Counted from the first letter of the stretch, positions 45,162 to 54,163 are shown. The stretch is DNA of 64,000 nt from JAAYKT01 sp964408955 (GCA_964408955.1 CAYPBK010000005.1:1-64000); one strand, 5' to 3'. Numbers and translations are program-made. The notes: generated by a model not told the origin, from the sequence alone.

Positions 45162-45671
45162 ATGGATATGGAAATTGTGGGTCAAAAATCCTTTTTATCG
45201 CCTTTACAAGAAGGAGATGTACAAACACTAGCTAAATGGGCTTCTGATCCACTGCTATGTAACACATATCATAACTGTTCAACGTTAAAGGAAAACTTCC
45301 TGAAAGAATGCTTTGAAAAACCTATGGAAAGCTATAAAGTGTATCTAATTAACACAATGGATAACATTGCAATAGGCAAACTATCAGTAGAATATGAAGA
45401 AGATAATTCTGCTAATATTGATATGGTTATTGCCGAGAAAGTATATACGGGTAAAGGCTACGGGAAGGATGCATTAAAATCAATTATTAAATACGGTTTT
45501 ATAGAGCTTGGTTTAAACAATATCAAGGTGGTTTTTAAGGAAGACAATATGAGAGCCGAGTATTGTTGCTGGGGATGCGGACTTAGGGAGGATAAATATT
45601 ATATACCCGGCGATGCTCTTACGAATACTTCGAGGATGATAATATACAAGAAAGACTTTATTGGTTATTAA
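45162..45671 (+). CDS. GNAT-family N-acetyltransferase (RimJ/RimL-like)
   Basis: A 169-residue acetyltransferase-like protein. It opens with a substrate-binding half (LSPLQEGDVQTLAKWASDPLLCNTY) and has the acetyl-CoA-binding motif A around VYTGKGYGKDALKSIIKYGF and motif B ELGLNNIKVVFKEDNMRAEYCC. Seven or so cysteines are unusual for the family. The acceptor may be an amino group of a protein or small molecule, but is unknown. GGAGGG precedes the ATG and a terminator follows. Confidence 0.8.
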   Translation: MDMEIVGQKSFLSPLQEGDVQTLAKWASDPLLCNTYHNCSTLKENFLKECFEKPMESYKVYLINTMDNIAIGKLSVEYEEDNSANIDMVIAEKVYTGKGYGKDALKSIIKYGFIELGLNNIKVVFKEDNMRAEYCCWGCGLREDKYYIPGDALTNTSRMIIYKKDFIGY

Positions 45672-45689
45672 AAAAGTTATTTTTATTTA

Positions 45690-45718
45690 AAAAGCAGATT
45701 ATATTATAATCTGCTTTT
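45690..45718 (+). terminator. Terminator between the acetyltransferase and nitroreductase genes
   Basis: AAAAGCAGATTAT pairs with ATAATCTGCTTTT around a very short loop, followed by ATTTTAT. It lies between convergent genes and can work in both directions. Confidence 0.8.
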
Positions 45719-45763
45719 ATTTTATAGCTTTAATAGCTGATATTATTTACTTATTTATTATTG

Positions 45764-46651
45764 TTAGAGCTCTATTTTAGCTAATTTTATATATTCTAAG
45801 GATGTTAAATCTAAAGCATTATCACCTACATAGCTCCATTTGGCCGGAATGCCTAAATATTTTGCCATGCCCAGTATTGTAAAAGCCATGATGCCGCCAT
45901 CTGTTATATTTTCTTTATTATTTGGATTCTTTACTACTAAGCATACTTCACCATCTCTAAGTATAAATCTTACAGGCTGTCTATTTTTATAAGACGGAGC
46001 ATTGCGAACATAATAGAATAAATCTGCTAAACCTCTGTTTTGAAGCTCTTCATAAGAAATTTCATTTTCCCAATCATGCAAATAGACAATATCTGATATG
46101 CCAAGACGTGAAGTCTCAGAATCTAGTTTTTCTACTACCCTTGCACCGTAAGGATTGGTTTTATAATCCTTTCCCGATTGAATATGTATGGCAGATTTTT
46201 GCTTATCTGATTTACCTTTTGCTTTACCGAAAGCTAGTAAATAATTAATATATTTATCTTTCTCATTAAGAATATGTGATTTTATCACATCTGAAGCCTT
46301 TGAGACATTTATCCAACAGCTTCCCAAATCAAGCTCATAAAGCTTCTTTACTATGGATTGCATATAATAGGCACCTATAAACTCCGTTTCAATGGTATCA
46401 TTGCTTAACACTAAACTTATATAATGCGGGCTTTTTATCATTATTCCGCTGTAGCCACCTACACCTTCCAATCCTTCAAAAACACTATTGCCATCTTCTA
46501 CAATTTTAAAACAAAAAGCGCCCTTGACATTTTCTGCATTGTTTATTCCATCTAAAAATACTTTAACTTCTTCCATCAGAAGATTACCAATATGATTTTC
46601 CTCGTAATCCCTTACAGATTTTATTTCTGTTAAAAACTTCTTAAAGCTCAA
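45764..46651 (-). CDS. Nitroreductase-family protein (TM1586-like)
   Basis: A 295-residue protein that looks like two half nitroreductase domains in tandem, as in the putative TM1586 nitroreductase family: FLTEIKSVRDYEENHI near the start, GLEGVGGYSGIMIKSPHYISLVL, and a second RNAPSYKNRQPVRFIL segment that would line the FMN pocket. It ends with AMAKYLGIPAKW-like motifs. The start is a TTG at 46651 following AAAAGGGGG. Substrate and electron donor are unknown. Confidence 0.78.
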   Translation of the reverse strand: MSFKKFLTEIKSVRDYEENHIGNLLMEEVKVFLDGINNAENVKGAFCFKIVEDGNSVFEGLEGVGGYSGIMIKSPHYISLVLSNDTIETEFIGAYYMQSIVKKLYELDLGSCWINVSKASDVIKSHILNEKDKYINYLLAFGKAKGKSDKQKSAIHIQSGKDYKTNPYGARVVEKLDSETSRLGISDIVYLHDWENEISYEELQNRGLADLFYYVRNAPSYKNRQPVRFILRDGEVCLVVKNPNNKENITDGGIMAFTILGMAKYLGIPAKWSYVGDNALDLTSLEYIKLAKIEL

Positions 46652-46794
46652 TAAAATAACCCCCTTTTGAATTATATTATTAATTATGATTAAGTACCTT
46701 TTTATTAAATATTAATCCAAGGAGTGAGAAATATCAATGATATATTTATTATGGAATATTATTTCCACATTATGTGCAAAAATACTTACTATAT

Positions 46795-46803
46795 TGTTAT
46801 AAT
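46795..46803 (+). promoter_or_regulatory. Extended -10 promoter for the ApgM-like gene
   Basis: TGT followed by TATAAT, with TGCAAA at 46775-46780 as a weak -35. Confidence 0.4.
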
Positions 46804-46836
46804 AGTATTAGCAATATATTTGAAAGGGGATATAGC

Positions 46837-48054
46837 GTGAATAAAGGTGATAGGATAGTAGAAAACCTGGTTCAATGCAATGATAAAAATATTGTTCTGT
46901 TGGTAATGGACGGAGTAGGAGATATTCCTAACAAAAAATTCGGACATGTGACACCCTTGGAATATGCAATAACTTCTAATATGGACAGACTGGTAAAGGA
47001 ATCAGTACTTGGAAGGCATATACCGGTATTGCCGGGAATAACGCCAGGAAGTGGTCCGGGGCATTTAGGTATATTCGGTTATGACCCTATCGAGCACGAG
47101 ATTGGCAGAGGTATATTAGAAGCGGCAGGTATGGATATGGACATCAATGAAGGAGATATAGCTGCCAGATGTAATTTTGCATCAGCTGATGAAAATGGGA
47201 TTATAACAGACAGAAGAGCCGGCAGAATTTCTACAGAAAAATGCAAAGAAATATGCTTAGTTTTAAAGGAAAATATAAAAGAAATTGACGGCATCAGTGT
47301 CACTATAGAAGCCGGCATTCAGCACAGATTTGTTGTGATATTTAAAGGAGAGGGTTTAAGTGAAAAAATAACTGATTCGGACCCTTTGGTTGGAGGTAAA
47401 GAACCTTTAACAATAAAACCTTTATCTGGCGAAGCTGAATTCACCGCTGATGTTGTTAATAAATTTTTTTCAGAGGTAATAAAGATAATAAAAGATTTGG
47501 AGCCTGCTAACTCAATTTTAATGCGAGGTTTTTCTGAAAAACCGAAAATACCTAAAATGCAAGACAGATTTAAGTTAAAGCCTGTTTGCATTGCCCATTA
47601 TCCAATGTATAGGGGTTTGTCCAGACTGGTAGGTATGGATGTATTGGATTCAGGAGTTAAGCCCGAGGATGCATTTAATATATATAAAAATAATATAGAA
47701 AACTATGATTATTCCTTTATACATATAAAATATACAGATACATACGGTGAGGATGGTAACTTTGAAGAAAAAGTTAAAACCATCGAAGCAGTCGATAAAG
47801 CTTTGCCTATTTTGCTGGAGAAAAAACCGGATGTATTATGTATTACCGGTGACCATTCTACACCTGTACCTATGAAAAGCCACAGTTGGCACCCAGTACC
47901 GGTACTTATAAGCTCTGCCCTTTGTGGTGTTGATGAAGGGAGCAGGTTTACTGAAAAGGAATGTATCAAAGGTGGTTTAGGTATGTTTCAAAGTAAATAT
48001 TTAATTAATTATTTACTTGCAAATGCTTTGAAACTAGCGAAATATGGTGCATAA
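46837..48054 (+). CDS. Archaeal-type phosphoglycerate mutase homologue, candidate homoserine kinase
   Basis: A 405-residue member of the alkaline phosphatase / cofactor-independent phosphoglycerate mutase superfamily: metal-binding LLVMDGVGDIP, then TPGSGPGHLGIFGYDP holding the catalytic Ser and a conserved His, GRGILEAAGMDMDINEGDIAARCNF, ITDRRAGRI and GDHSTPVPMKSHSWHPVP. The GSGPGH variant and the length match the subfamily proposed as an alternative homoserine kinase in bacteria without ThrB, more than archaeal ApgM. The GTG start follows AAGGGG. It is monocistronic and converges with component B2. Either function remains possible. Confidence 0.78.
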   Translation: MNKGDRIVENLVQCNDKNIVLLVMDGVGDIPNKKFGHVTPLEYAITSNMDRLVKESVLGRHIPVLPGITPGSGPGHLGIFGYDPIEHEIGRGILEAAGMDMDINEGDIAARCNFASADENGIITDRRAGRISTEKCKEICLVLKENIKEIDGISVTIEAGIQHRFVVIFKGEGLSEKITDSDPLVGGKEPLTIKPLSGEAEFTADVVNKFFSEVIKIIKDLEPANSILMRGFSEKPKIPKMQDRFKLKPVCIAHYPMYRGLSRLVGMDVLDSGVKPEDAFNIYKNNIENYDYSFIHIKYTDTYGEDGNFEEKVKTIEAVDKALPILLEKKPDVLCITGDHSTPVPMKSHSWHPVPVLISSALCGVDEGSRFTEKECIKGGLGMFQSKYLINYLLANALKLAKYGA

Positions 48055-48093
48055 GATGTAGTATCGGCAACAGTCAGCTAAGATATTTAAAAA

Positions 48094-49167
48094 TCATTTT
48101 TTTCGGCTATTTATATAGTCAAAAAAGGCTTCCAAGCGTGTTTGATATCCGGCTTCACCTGTTTGCTCATCAACAACTAAATACAATATCGGTATATTGT
48201 AATCCTTTTCGATTTGAGGCAGGATGGAGCGGGAGACTATTTCCGGCATACAGGTTAAAGGATATATTTGCACCAGACCGTCAAATTTAGAAAGAGCATA
48301 ATCAATAGCATGCCCTATGCATTGCTGGGTGTGACCGCCAATGAGAACGGGGATATAAGGTTTTGCAAGTCTCTTTTCCGTCTTATATCCCTTTCTACCG
48401 GTTATTGGCTTTATTAGATTATTTTCTGCCCAGCCTTTAATAGTCATTGACCTGTGTATTTCTGCCCCTATATTGCCCAATCTTTCTTCGACATCAAGAT
48501 TTGAAAAAGGCTCTATAATCGTATAAATTTCACCGATTATCCCTATCTTAGGTGGCTTGATGTTTTTATCAATAGGTAAAGACATGAGCTTATCAGCAGT
48601 ACGGCGTATCAGCTTAGTTATTTCCTTGGTACCACGAGCGTCTAAAACTTCATTTCTAAAGCTATGCATTATGCTGTTTACTTGGGATTTATTTATTGCT
48701 CTGGGTCTGATAAAGTATTGGGTCTCGTTTAACTTATCTATCTCTTGACACACGCTATATGCACTGTAAAGTGCTTTATAAGCTTTGATTATATTTCCCC
48801 CGCTAAGCTTTCTAATGTTATTATAAAATAAAGCAAGACCTTCTTTTGGCGGATCAATTACAATAAAATCAACATCGTATCCCAAATCCTTAAGAATTTG
48901 TTTTTGGAGAGGTCCATAATAACCAAATCGGCAAGGACCGCAACTCCCTGTTATTACTATGGTATCTGCTCCTGCTTCAATGCTTTTAATATAATTACCC
49001 AAGGTAGTTTTGAAAGGGAGGCATATATATTCGGGGGATTCCTTTGAGCCAAGCCTTAGAGTTTCCTCAGTGGTAAAAGGTGCTATTATACTTTCAATGC
49101 CTAAATCGTCAAACATTCCTTTGACAGCAATATATGCTTCTCCCATGTGTGGATAAGTTATTTTCAA
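48094..49167 (-). CDS. 2-hydroxyacyl-CoA dehydratase-like protein, component B (second locus)
   Basis: A 357-residue paralogue of the protein at 38828. Cysteines are conserved in YICLPFK, GSCGPCRFGYYG (with one more cysteine than the paralogue) and PLTCMPEIVSRSI, and the C terminus is VVDEQTGEAGYQTRLEAF. The TTG start at 49167 was chosen for its GGAGG seven bases upstream; it lies inside the 3' end of the preceding component A gene, so the two overlap by 59 bases. No activase gene is next to it; it may use the activator at 39932. Confidence 0.77.
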   Translation of the reverse strand: MKITYPHMGEAYIAVKGMFDDLGIESIIAPFTTEETLRLGSKESPEYICLPFKTTLGNYIKSIEAGADTIVITGSCGPCRFGYYGPLQKQILKDLGYDVDFIVIDPPKEGLALFYNNIRKLSGGNIIKAYKALYSAYSVCQEIDKLNETQYFIRPRAINKSQVNSIMHSFRNEVLDARGTKEITKLIRRTADKLMSLPIDKNIKPPKIGIIGEIYTIIEPFSNLDVEERLGNIGAEIHRSMTIKGWAENNLIKPITGRKGYKTEKRLAKPYIPVLIGGHTQQCIGHAIDYALSKFDGLVQIYPLTCMPEIVSRSILPQIEKDYNIPILYLVVDEQTGEAGYQTRLEAFFDYINSRKK

Positions 49168-50122
49168 AACTATGCCTCCTTTCAATCAGATCTAGAAAGG
49201 CTTCCAATCTGGTATTAAAGTTAGCTTCTCCGGTATGTTCATCAACTGTTAAAATCATTAAAGGCTTATTATATTTTCTGTTCGCTTCTTTATGTATTAA
49301 CTCCACGGAAAGGGAGTCAATTCCGCATGCAAAGGAAGTTAATATGAGTAAGCCTTCAATATTTCTTGTGTCCATCATATAAAAAGCGCTGCCTATAATT
49401 GTTTTTCCGCTGCTCCAAAACATTCTTTTATCAAGCTTGTCACAATAGTAATCTATGACCTTAGACTCTAACATTTCCGGGGTAATAAATTTGATATGGC
49501 GGTTTGACAGTTTTTCTAAAAGATTCATATTAATAAAGCTATCATTTAAAAGATAAGGATGAGAGACAATGCCTACTATTCCGTAGCCTGTATTCAGGCT
49601 TGTTTTCTTTTCATCTATAAGCATTTCGGGCAGATATCCTTTAAACAGTTTTGCCTTATAAATTCTATGTGCTTTATAGGCATTATCCAAAGCATGTTTT
49701 ATTTTTAGAGTATTTTTTGTGAATCTTAAACCTAATAAATACAGTGATTTAGTCAGATTCAATTTGTTTTTATAAAGGTTAACTTCTATATCAATATTTG
49801 GAGGAAGATTGGGGACTGAGTATTTTACCATTTCAGGCAATCCCCCAAATTTAGGGCATATGTATTCTCTGGGAGAAATACTTGTTAAACGCGGAATCAA
49901 CATAAAATCTACTTTATCTTTTAGATAATCTGCATGACCGTGATACACCTTTGTCGGCAGACATGCATCGTCTATGCAGTATTTTGAACCCATATCTAAG
50001 ATTTCTTTATTCGTAGCAGGGGAAGGGACTATCTCAGCCCCTAATTCAGTTAAAAAAGCTTTTGCAAAAGGATAGTATTTATAAAAATACATTCCTCTGG
50101 GCATGCCTATTTTTACACTCAA
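49109..50122 (-). CDS. DUF2229 protein, component A (second locus)
   Basis: A 337-residue paralogue of the protein at 37840, with KIGMPRGMYFYKYYPFAKAFLTELGAEIV at the start, cysteines in KYCIDDACLPTKVYHGH, YICPKFGGLPEM and FACGIDSLS, and VDEHTGEANFNTRLEAFLDLIERR at the end. The last 20 or so residues, read through the start of the next gene, have no counterpart in the paralogue. The start is TTG at 50122; its GAGGTGAT ribosome site lies in the 3' arm of the hairpin at 50131-50167. Confidence 0.77.
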   Translation of the reverse strand: MSVKIGMPRGMYFYKYYPFAKAFLTELGAEIVPSPATNKEILDMGSKYCIDDACLPTKVYHGHADYLKDKVDFMLIPRLTSISPREYICPKFGGLPEMVKYSVPNLPPNIDIEVNLYKNKLNLTKSLYLLGLRFTKNTLKIKHALDNAYKAHRIYKAKLFKGYLPEMLIDEKKTSLNTGYGIVGIVSHPYLLNDSFINMNLLEKLSNRHIKFITPEMLESKVIDYYCDKLDKRMFWSSGKTIIGSAFYMMDTRNIEGLLILTSFACGIDSLSVELIHKEANRKYNKPLMILTVDEHTGEANFNTRLEAFLDLIERRHSFENNLSTHGRSIYCCQRNV

Positions 50123-50130
50123 AAAAAATC

Positions 50131-50167
50131 ACCTCAACCTGATTAGTATTATTAACTAGGTTGAGGT
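50131..50167 (-). terminator. Terminator-like hairpin covering the Shine-Dalgarno of the DUF2229 gene
   Basis: ACCTCAACCT and AGGTTGAGGT form a perfect 10-bp stem with a 17-base loop. On the minus strand it is followed by GATTTTTTTT, directly before the TTG start, and the GAGGTGAT ribosome site is in the stem. It could both terminate chr transcripts and block translation. It also has a T-run on the plus strand. Confidence 0.75.
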
Positions 50168-50193
50168 TTTTTAAACAATTAGAATATCTGTGA

Positions 50194-50724
50194 TTAGATG
50201 CTATAAAGAACCAATCCTAAGCCACCGGATATGGCTATTGCAATAATAGGATTTACTTTAAACTTGTAGACTCCAAAAAACGCGAGGACACTTATCACCA
50301 CGCTTTTATAATCTGTGAAGGATGCCTTGCCGATGGTGAGGCATGCAGCGGCAATGATTCCCAATACGGCAGGTCTAACACCTTTAAGCACCCACTTTAC
50401 CCATTTCAAATATTTAAACTTATTAATATAAATTGAAAGGATGAGAGCCATTATTGTAGGTATTAATAAAACGCCTACGGTACCTAATAAAGAACCCCAA
50501 AACCCTGCAACTTTATAACCTACATAGGTAGACGAATTAACGGCAATCGGGCCGGGAGTCATTTCTGCAATAGCAATGATATCTATAAACTCTTTCATTT
50601 CAAGCCAGGCTTTATTTTGAATAATTTCTTTTTGCATGAAGGATACAATTGCATATCCGCCGCCGTAACTAAAAGCTCCTATTTTTAAAAATGCTAAAAA
50701 AATTCTTATTAAAATATCAATCAT
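50194..50724 (-). CDS. Chromate transporter, CHR domain subunit 2
   Basis: A 176-residue membrane protein with the CHR-family signature (FLKIGAFSYGGGYAIVSFMQKEII) followed by EFIDIIAIAEMTPGPIAVNSSTYVGYKVAG and about five hydrophobic helices. It is one half of a split chromate transporter; two such short subunits together make the functional unit. It overlaps its partner by four bases. The natural substrate may be another oxyanion. Confidence 0.88.
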   Translation of the reverse strand: MIDILIRIFLAFLKIGAFSYGGGYAIVSFMQKEIIQNKAWLEMKEFIDIIAIAEMTPGPIAVNSSTYVGYKVAGFWGSLLGTVGVLLIPTIMALILSIYINKFKYLKWVKWVLKGVRPAVLGIIAAACLTIGKASFTDYKSVVISVLAFFGVYKFKVNPIIAIAISGGLGLVLYSI

Positions 50725-51254
50725 TTATCTTTGTCCTTTCTGAATAAGAAAAATCCCAGAATGCCTGAGGCTATTACAGTTATAAAAGGATGTATGTTTA
50801 AAAAGGCTATAGCAATAAAAGCTCCAAGGGCAATTAAAATGTTTTTAGCTTTAAAGCCTAGGAATTTAGACAGGTTAATCACAGCATAGAATATAAGGCC
50901 TACAATTGCAGGGCGTACGCCATTAAAAATATTTTGTATTATTAAGCTGTCTCTGATTGAAGAAAAAAATGTTGCAATAATGAGTATTATTAAAAATGAA
51001 GGTAAAGCCGTTGCAGTTACTGCAGTTAGTGAGCCTATGGGACCCGCAAGCTTATACCCTACATAGGTAGCTGAATTAGTAGCTAAAGGACCGGGTAGGC
51101 TATTTGTGATAGCCAGCGCATCTAAAAAATCCTCTTGGCTTATCCATTTCTTGTTTTCCACTACTTCTCTTTGAATAACAGGAATCATTGAATAACCCCC
51201 GCCTAAAGTAAAGCATCCTATTTTAAAAAATGTTATAAATAAATCTTTGAGCAT
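50721..51254 (-). CDS. Chromate transporter, CHR domain subunit 1
   Basis: A 177-residue membrane protein with FFKIGCFTLGGGYSMIPVIQREVV and DALAITNSLPGPLATNSATYVGYKLAG, matching the CHR family and its neighbour. The ATG at 51254 follows AGGTGAT; a TTG 15 bases further upstream is part of the ribosome-site region. It is the first gene of the minus-strand chr pair. Confidence 0.88.
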   Translation of the reverse strand: MLKDLFITFFKIGCFTLGGGYSMIPVIQREVVENKKWISQEDFLDALAITNSLPGPLATNSATYVGYKLAGPIGSLTAVTATALPSFLIILIIATFFSSIRDSLIIQNIFNGVRPAIVGLIFYAVINLSKFLGFKAKNILIALGAFIAIAFLNIHPFITVIASGILGFFLFRKDKDK

Positions 51255-51400
51255 TAATATCACCTGCAATCTTTAGTTTACATATAAATATTAAGCTATT
51301 TAAAATAGCATGTCAAATCAAGTGTTTCTGTATATTTGTAGTAATACGTGTAAAATTAACATTAACATGTAATGACCGTTATAGTTCACATGTATTTTTT

Positions 51401-51476
51401 ATATTATTAATATTTGATAAAGATTACATAGTGAAAGGCTTTAGGATCTGTTTATACAGTTGAGAATTAATTGCAG
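51401..51476 (+). repeat. Intergenic repeat copy D (left half)
   Basis: ATTATTAATATTTGATAAAG then ATTACATAGTGAAAGGCTT and TAGGATCTG...CAGTTGAGAATTAATTGC align with about 75 bases of the left half of copy B (23849-23921). The right half is missing. The rest of the 322-base gap between chr and ahcY is AT-rich; a TATAAT at 51535-51540 is the only ahcY promoter hint. Confidence 0.62.
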
Positions 51477-51576
51477 TAATTGGTTTATTTTTCTTAGTTA
51501 GTATGTATTAAAGTAAAAATAAAGTATAATATAAATATCTAACATAATAACAATAAAGCTATGGAGGTGTGTATAA

Positions 51577-52827
51577 GTGAATAACAGTATTATTAAAAAT
51601 ATAGAATTATCCTCTTACGGTCATAAAAAGATTGAATGGGTAAAGAAGAATATGCCTGTGCTATCAAGGATTGAAGAGCAATTTTCCGTAACAAAACCCT
51701 TTGATAGAAGAAAAGTGGTCATGTCTATACATTTAGAAGCTAAAACAGCATATTTGGCAAAAGTATTTAAAGCTGCTGGAGCGGAAGTAGCAGTGACAGG
51801 CAGCAATCCTTTATCAACACAGGATGACGTAGCCGCTGCTTTGGTAGAAGACGGGCTCCTGGTATATGCATGGCATGGCGTTACAGATAATGAATATATG
51901 GAACATTTAAATGCGGCTTTGGACATCGAGCCAAATATAGTTATTGATGACGGAGGGGACTTGGTTCAGCTTTTGCATAGCAGCAGAAAAGATTTATCCG
52001 GGAATATACTAGGCGGCTGTGAAGAAACTACGACAGGTGTGTTGCGTCTTAGGGCAAGAGAAAAAGCTAATAAGCTGCTTTTTCCTATGATTTCTGTGAA
52101 TGATGGGAAGTGCAAATACTTATTTGATAACAGATATGGTACAGGGCAGTCAGTTTGGGATGGCATAATGAGGACTACTAATCTAATTATAGCAGGTAAA
52201 ACTGTAGTAGTAACAGGCTATGGATGGTGCGGCAAAGGTGTGGCAAACAAAGCTAAAGGGCTTGGCGCCAATGTTATTGTATGCGAAGTAAATCCTATTA
52301 AAGCTATAGAGGCATATATGGACGGCTTTAGAGTAATGCCTTTGATAGAGGCTTCGTCTTTGGGAGATATTTTTGTAACCGTTACAGGGTGCAATAAGGT
52401 ACTTAATAAGGACCATTTCCTATTAATGAAAGACGGTGTCATATTGGCAAACGCAGGACATTTTGATGTAGAAATATGGAAGCCTGACTTAGAAAGTCTT
52501 TCAGTAGATAAAAGAATAGCGAGAGATAATATTATTGCCTATACCATGAAAAACAAAAATACAATCAATTTATTAGGGGAAGGCAGACTGGTTAACTTGG
52601 CTGCGGGTGACGGTCATCCGGCGGAGATAATGGATATGAGCTTTGCATTGCAAATTTTATGCGCAAAATATATCAATGAAAACTATGAAAATCTAGATAG
52701 AAAGGTGTATGATGTACCGGAGGAAATCGATAATAATGTAGCTGATTTGAAACTTTCGGGGACAGGTATAAGAATAGATGAGCTTACGGAGGAACAGGAT
52801 AAATACCTGAAAGGTTGGGGTGAGTAA
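51577..52827 (+). CDS. ahcY: Adenosylhomocysteinase (S-adenosylhomocysteine hydrolase)
   Basis: Hydrolyses S-adenosylhomocysteine to adenosine and homocysteine with bound NAD+. The 416-residue protein shows MSIHLEAKTAYLAKVFKAAGAEVAVTGSNPLSTQDDVAAAL, DDGGDLVQLLH, EETTTGVLRL and the NAD-binding loop VTGYGWCGKGVA. The length and insert pattern resemble the shorter archaeal/thermophile-type enzymes. The GTG start has GGAGGTG upstream. Its stop overlaps the deaminase start (TAATG), so the two are coupled. Confidence 0.94.
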   Translation: MNNSIIKNIELSSYGHKKIEWVKKNMPVLSRIEEQFSVTKPFDRRKVVMSIHLEAKTAYLAKVFKAAGAEVAVTGSNPLSTQDDVAAALVEDGLLVYAWHGVTDNEYMEHLNAALDIEPNIVIDDGGDLVQLLHSSRKDLSGNILGGCEETTTGVLRLRAREKANKLLFPMISVNDGKCKYLFDNRYGTGQSVWDGIMRTTNLIIAGKTVVVTGYGWCGKGVANKAKGLGANVIVCEVNPIKAIEAYMDGFRVMPLIEASSLGDIFVTVTGCNKVLNKDHFLLMKDGVILANAGHFDVEIWKPDLESLSVDKRIARDNIIAYTMKNKNTINLLGEGRLVNLAAGDGHPAEIMDMSFALQILCAKYINENYENLDRKVYDVPEEIDNNVADLKLSGTGIRIDELTEEQDKYLKGWGE

Positions 52828-54119
52828 TGAGCTTGCTGCTTAAGAATGCCTCCATTATTACTGCTGATGAAAAAGGGACTGTTATAAATAGTGGATGTTT
52901 GGGAGTAAAAGGAAACTTAATTGATTATGCAGGTGTTTACAATGAAGAATTGGAAGCTGGTTACGAAAGAATACTGGATTTAAAGAATAAAGTCGTAATG
53001 CCGGGATTTGTGAATGCACATAATCATGCGGCTATGACAATGTTTAGGAATTATGCCGATGACTTAAAATTAATGGATTGGTTGTTTAATAGGATATTCC
53101 CTTTGGAAGAAAAACTTACGGCAGAGGATGCTTATTGGGCTTCACTTTTGGCTATTTTGGAAATGATTAAATCAGGGACGACAACCTTTTGTGATATGTA
53201 CATGTTTATGGATAAAACAGCCGAAGCTGTTGTACAATCAGGTATGAGGGCGTCATTGGGCAGAGGCTTACAAGGGGACGGAGAATCTAAAACTGACTAT
53301 AGGATTCAGGAAAGCCTTGATCTATATAATAAATATCATGATAGTAACGAAGGAAGGCTCAGAGTGAATCTGGCACCTCATTCTGTATATACAGCTACAC
53401 CTGTATATCTGGAAAAAATCGCACAGATTGCAGATGACTTGCAATGTGAAGTTCAGATACACCTATCTGAAACAGAGGAAGAAGTTAAAAATTCCATTTT
53501 AAAATATAACATGACTCCGATTAAATTGGCAAATGAAGCAGGATTATTAAATTCAAAGGCTTTGGCGGCCCATTGTGTAGCTGTTAACGAAGAGGATATT
53601 AGGATTTTAAAGGAAAGGGGAGTAAATGTAATACATAATCCATGCAGTAATATGAAGCTTGGAAGCGGTATAGCCCCAATTAAAAGATTCCTTGATGAGG
53701 GTATTAATGTCGCTTTGGGTACTGACGGAGCCTCCAGCAATAATAATTTGGATATGCTTAAGGAAATAAAAATGGCTGTATATTTGCAAAAGGTTTTTTT
53801 AAAGGATCCGACTGCAATAAATACGGATCAGTCTATAAGGATGGCAACTTTCAATGGAGCTAAAGCTTTAGGCTTCAAAGGTGTTGGTCAGATTAAAAGT
53901 GGTTATAAAGCAGATTTAATTATTATAGATTTGGATAAACCTTGGCATTATCCCAGATATAATGTTAAATCTTCTATTATCTATTCAGGTAATTCCTCAG
54001 ATATTGAAACAGTAATAGTAGACGGAAAAATTATAATGGAAAAGGGAGAGATAATAACCATTGATGAGGAAAGGATAACATACGAAGTACAACAAGCTGC
54101 AGGAGGATTGACTAAATAA
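52827..54119 (+). CDS. mtaD: S-adenosylhomocysteine / 5'-methylthioadenosine deaminase
   Basis: A 430-residue metal-dependent amidohydrolase that deaminates SAH, MTA or adenosine to the inosine forms. The metal-binding HxH is in NAHNHAAMTMFRNYADDL, further ligands in IHLSETEEEV, AAHCVAVNEEDI and GTDGASSNNNLDM. It is coupled to ahcY, as in several anaerobes, and would remove adenosine or SAH to keep the methyl cycle running. Guanine or chlorohydrolase-type relatives are alternatives, but the context favours the SAH/MTA enzyme. Confidence 0.88.
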   Translation: MSLLLKNASIITADEKGTVINSGCLGVKGNLIDYAGVYNEELEAGYERILDLKNKVVMPGFVNAHNHAAMTMFRNYADDLKLMDWLFNRIFPLEEKLTAEDAYWASLLAILEMIKSGTTTFCDMYMFMDKTAEAVVQSGMRASLGRGLQGDGESKTDYRIQESLDLYNKYHDSNEGRLRVNLAPHSVYTATPVYLEKIAQIADDLQCEVQIHLSETEEEVKNSILKYNMTPIKLANEAGLLNSKALAAHCVAVNEEDIRILKERGVNVIHNPCSNMKLGSGIAPIKRFLDEGINVALGTDGASSNNNLDMLKEIKMAVYLQKVFLKDPTAINTDQSIRMATFNGAKALGFKGVGQIKSGYKADLIIIDLDKPWHYPRYNVKSSIIYSGNSSDIETVIVDGKIIMEKGEIITIDEERITYEVQQAAGGLTK

Positions 54120-54163
54120 TAAAGATAATTCTAAAGTAAATCATGGTCGGGAGGGAGTTATTA

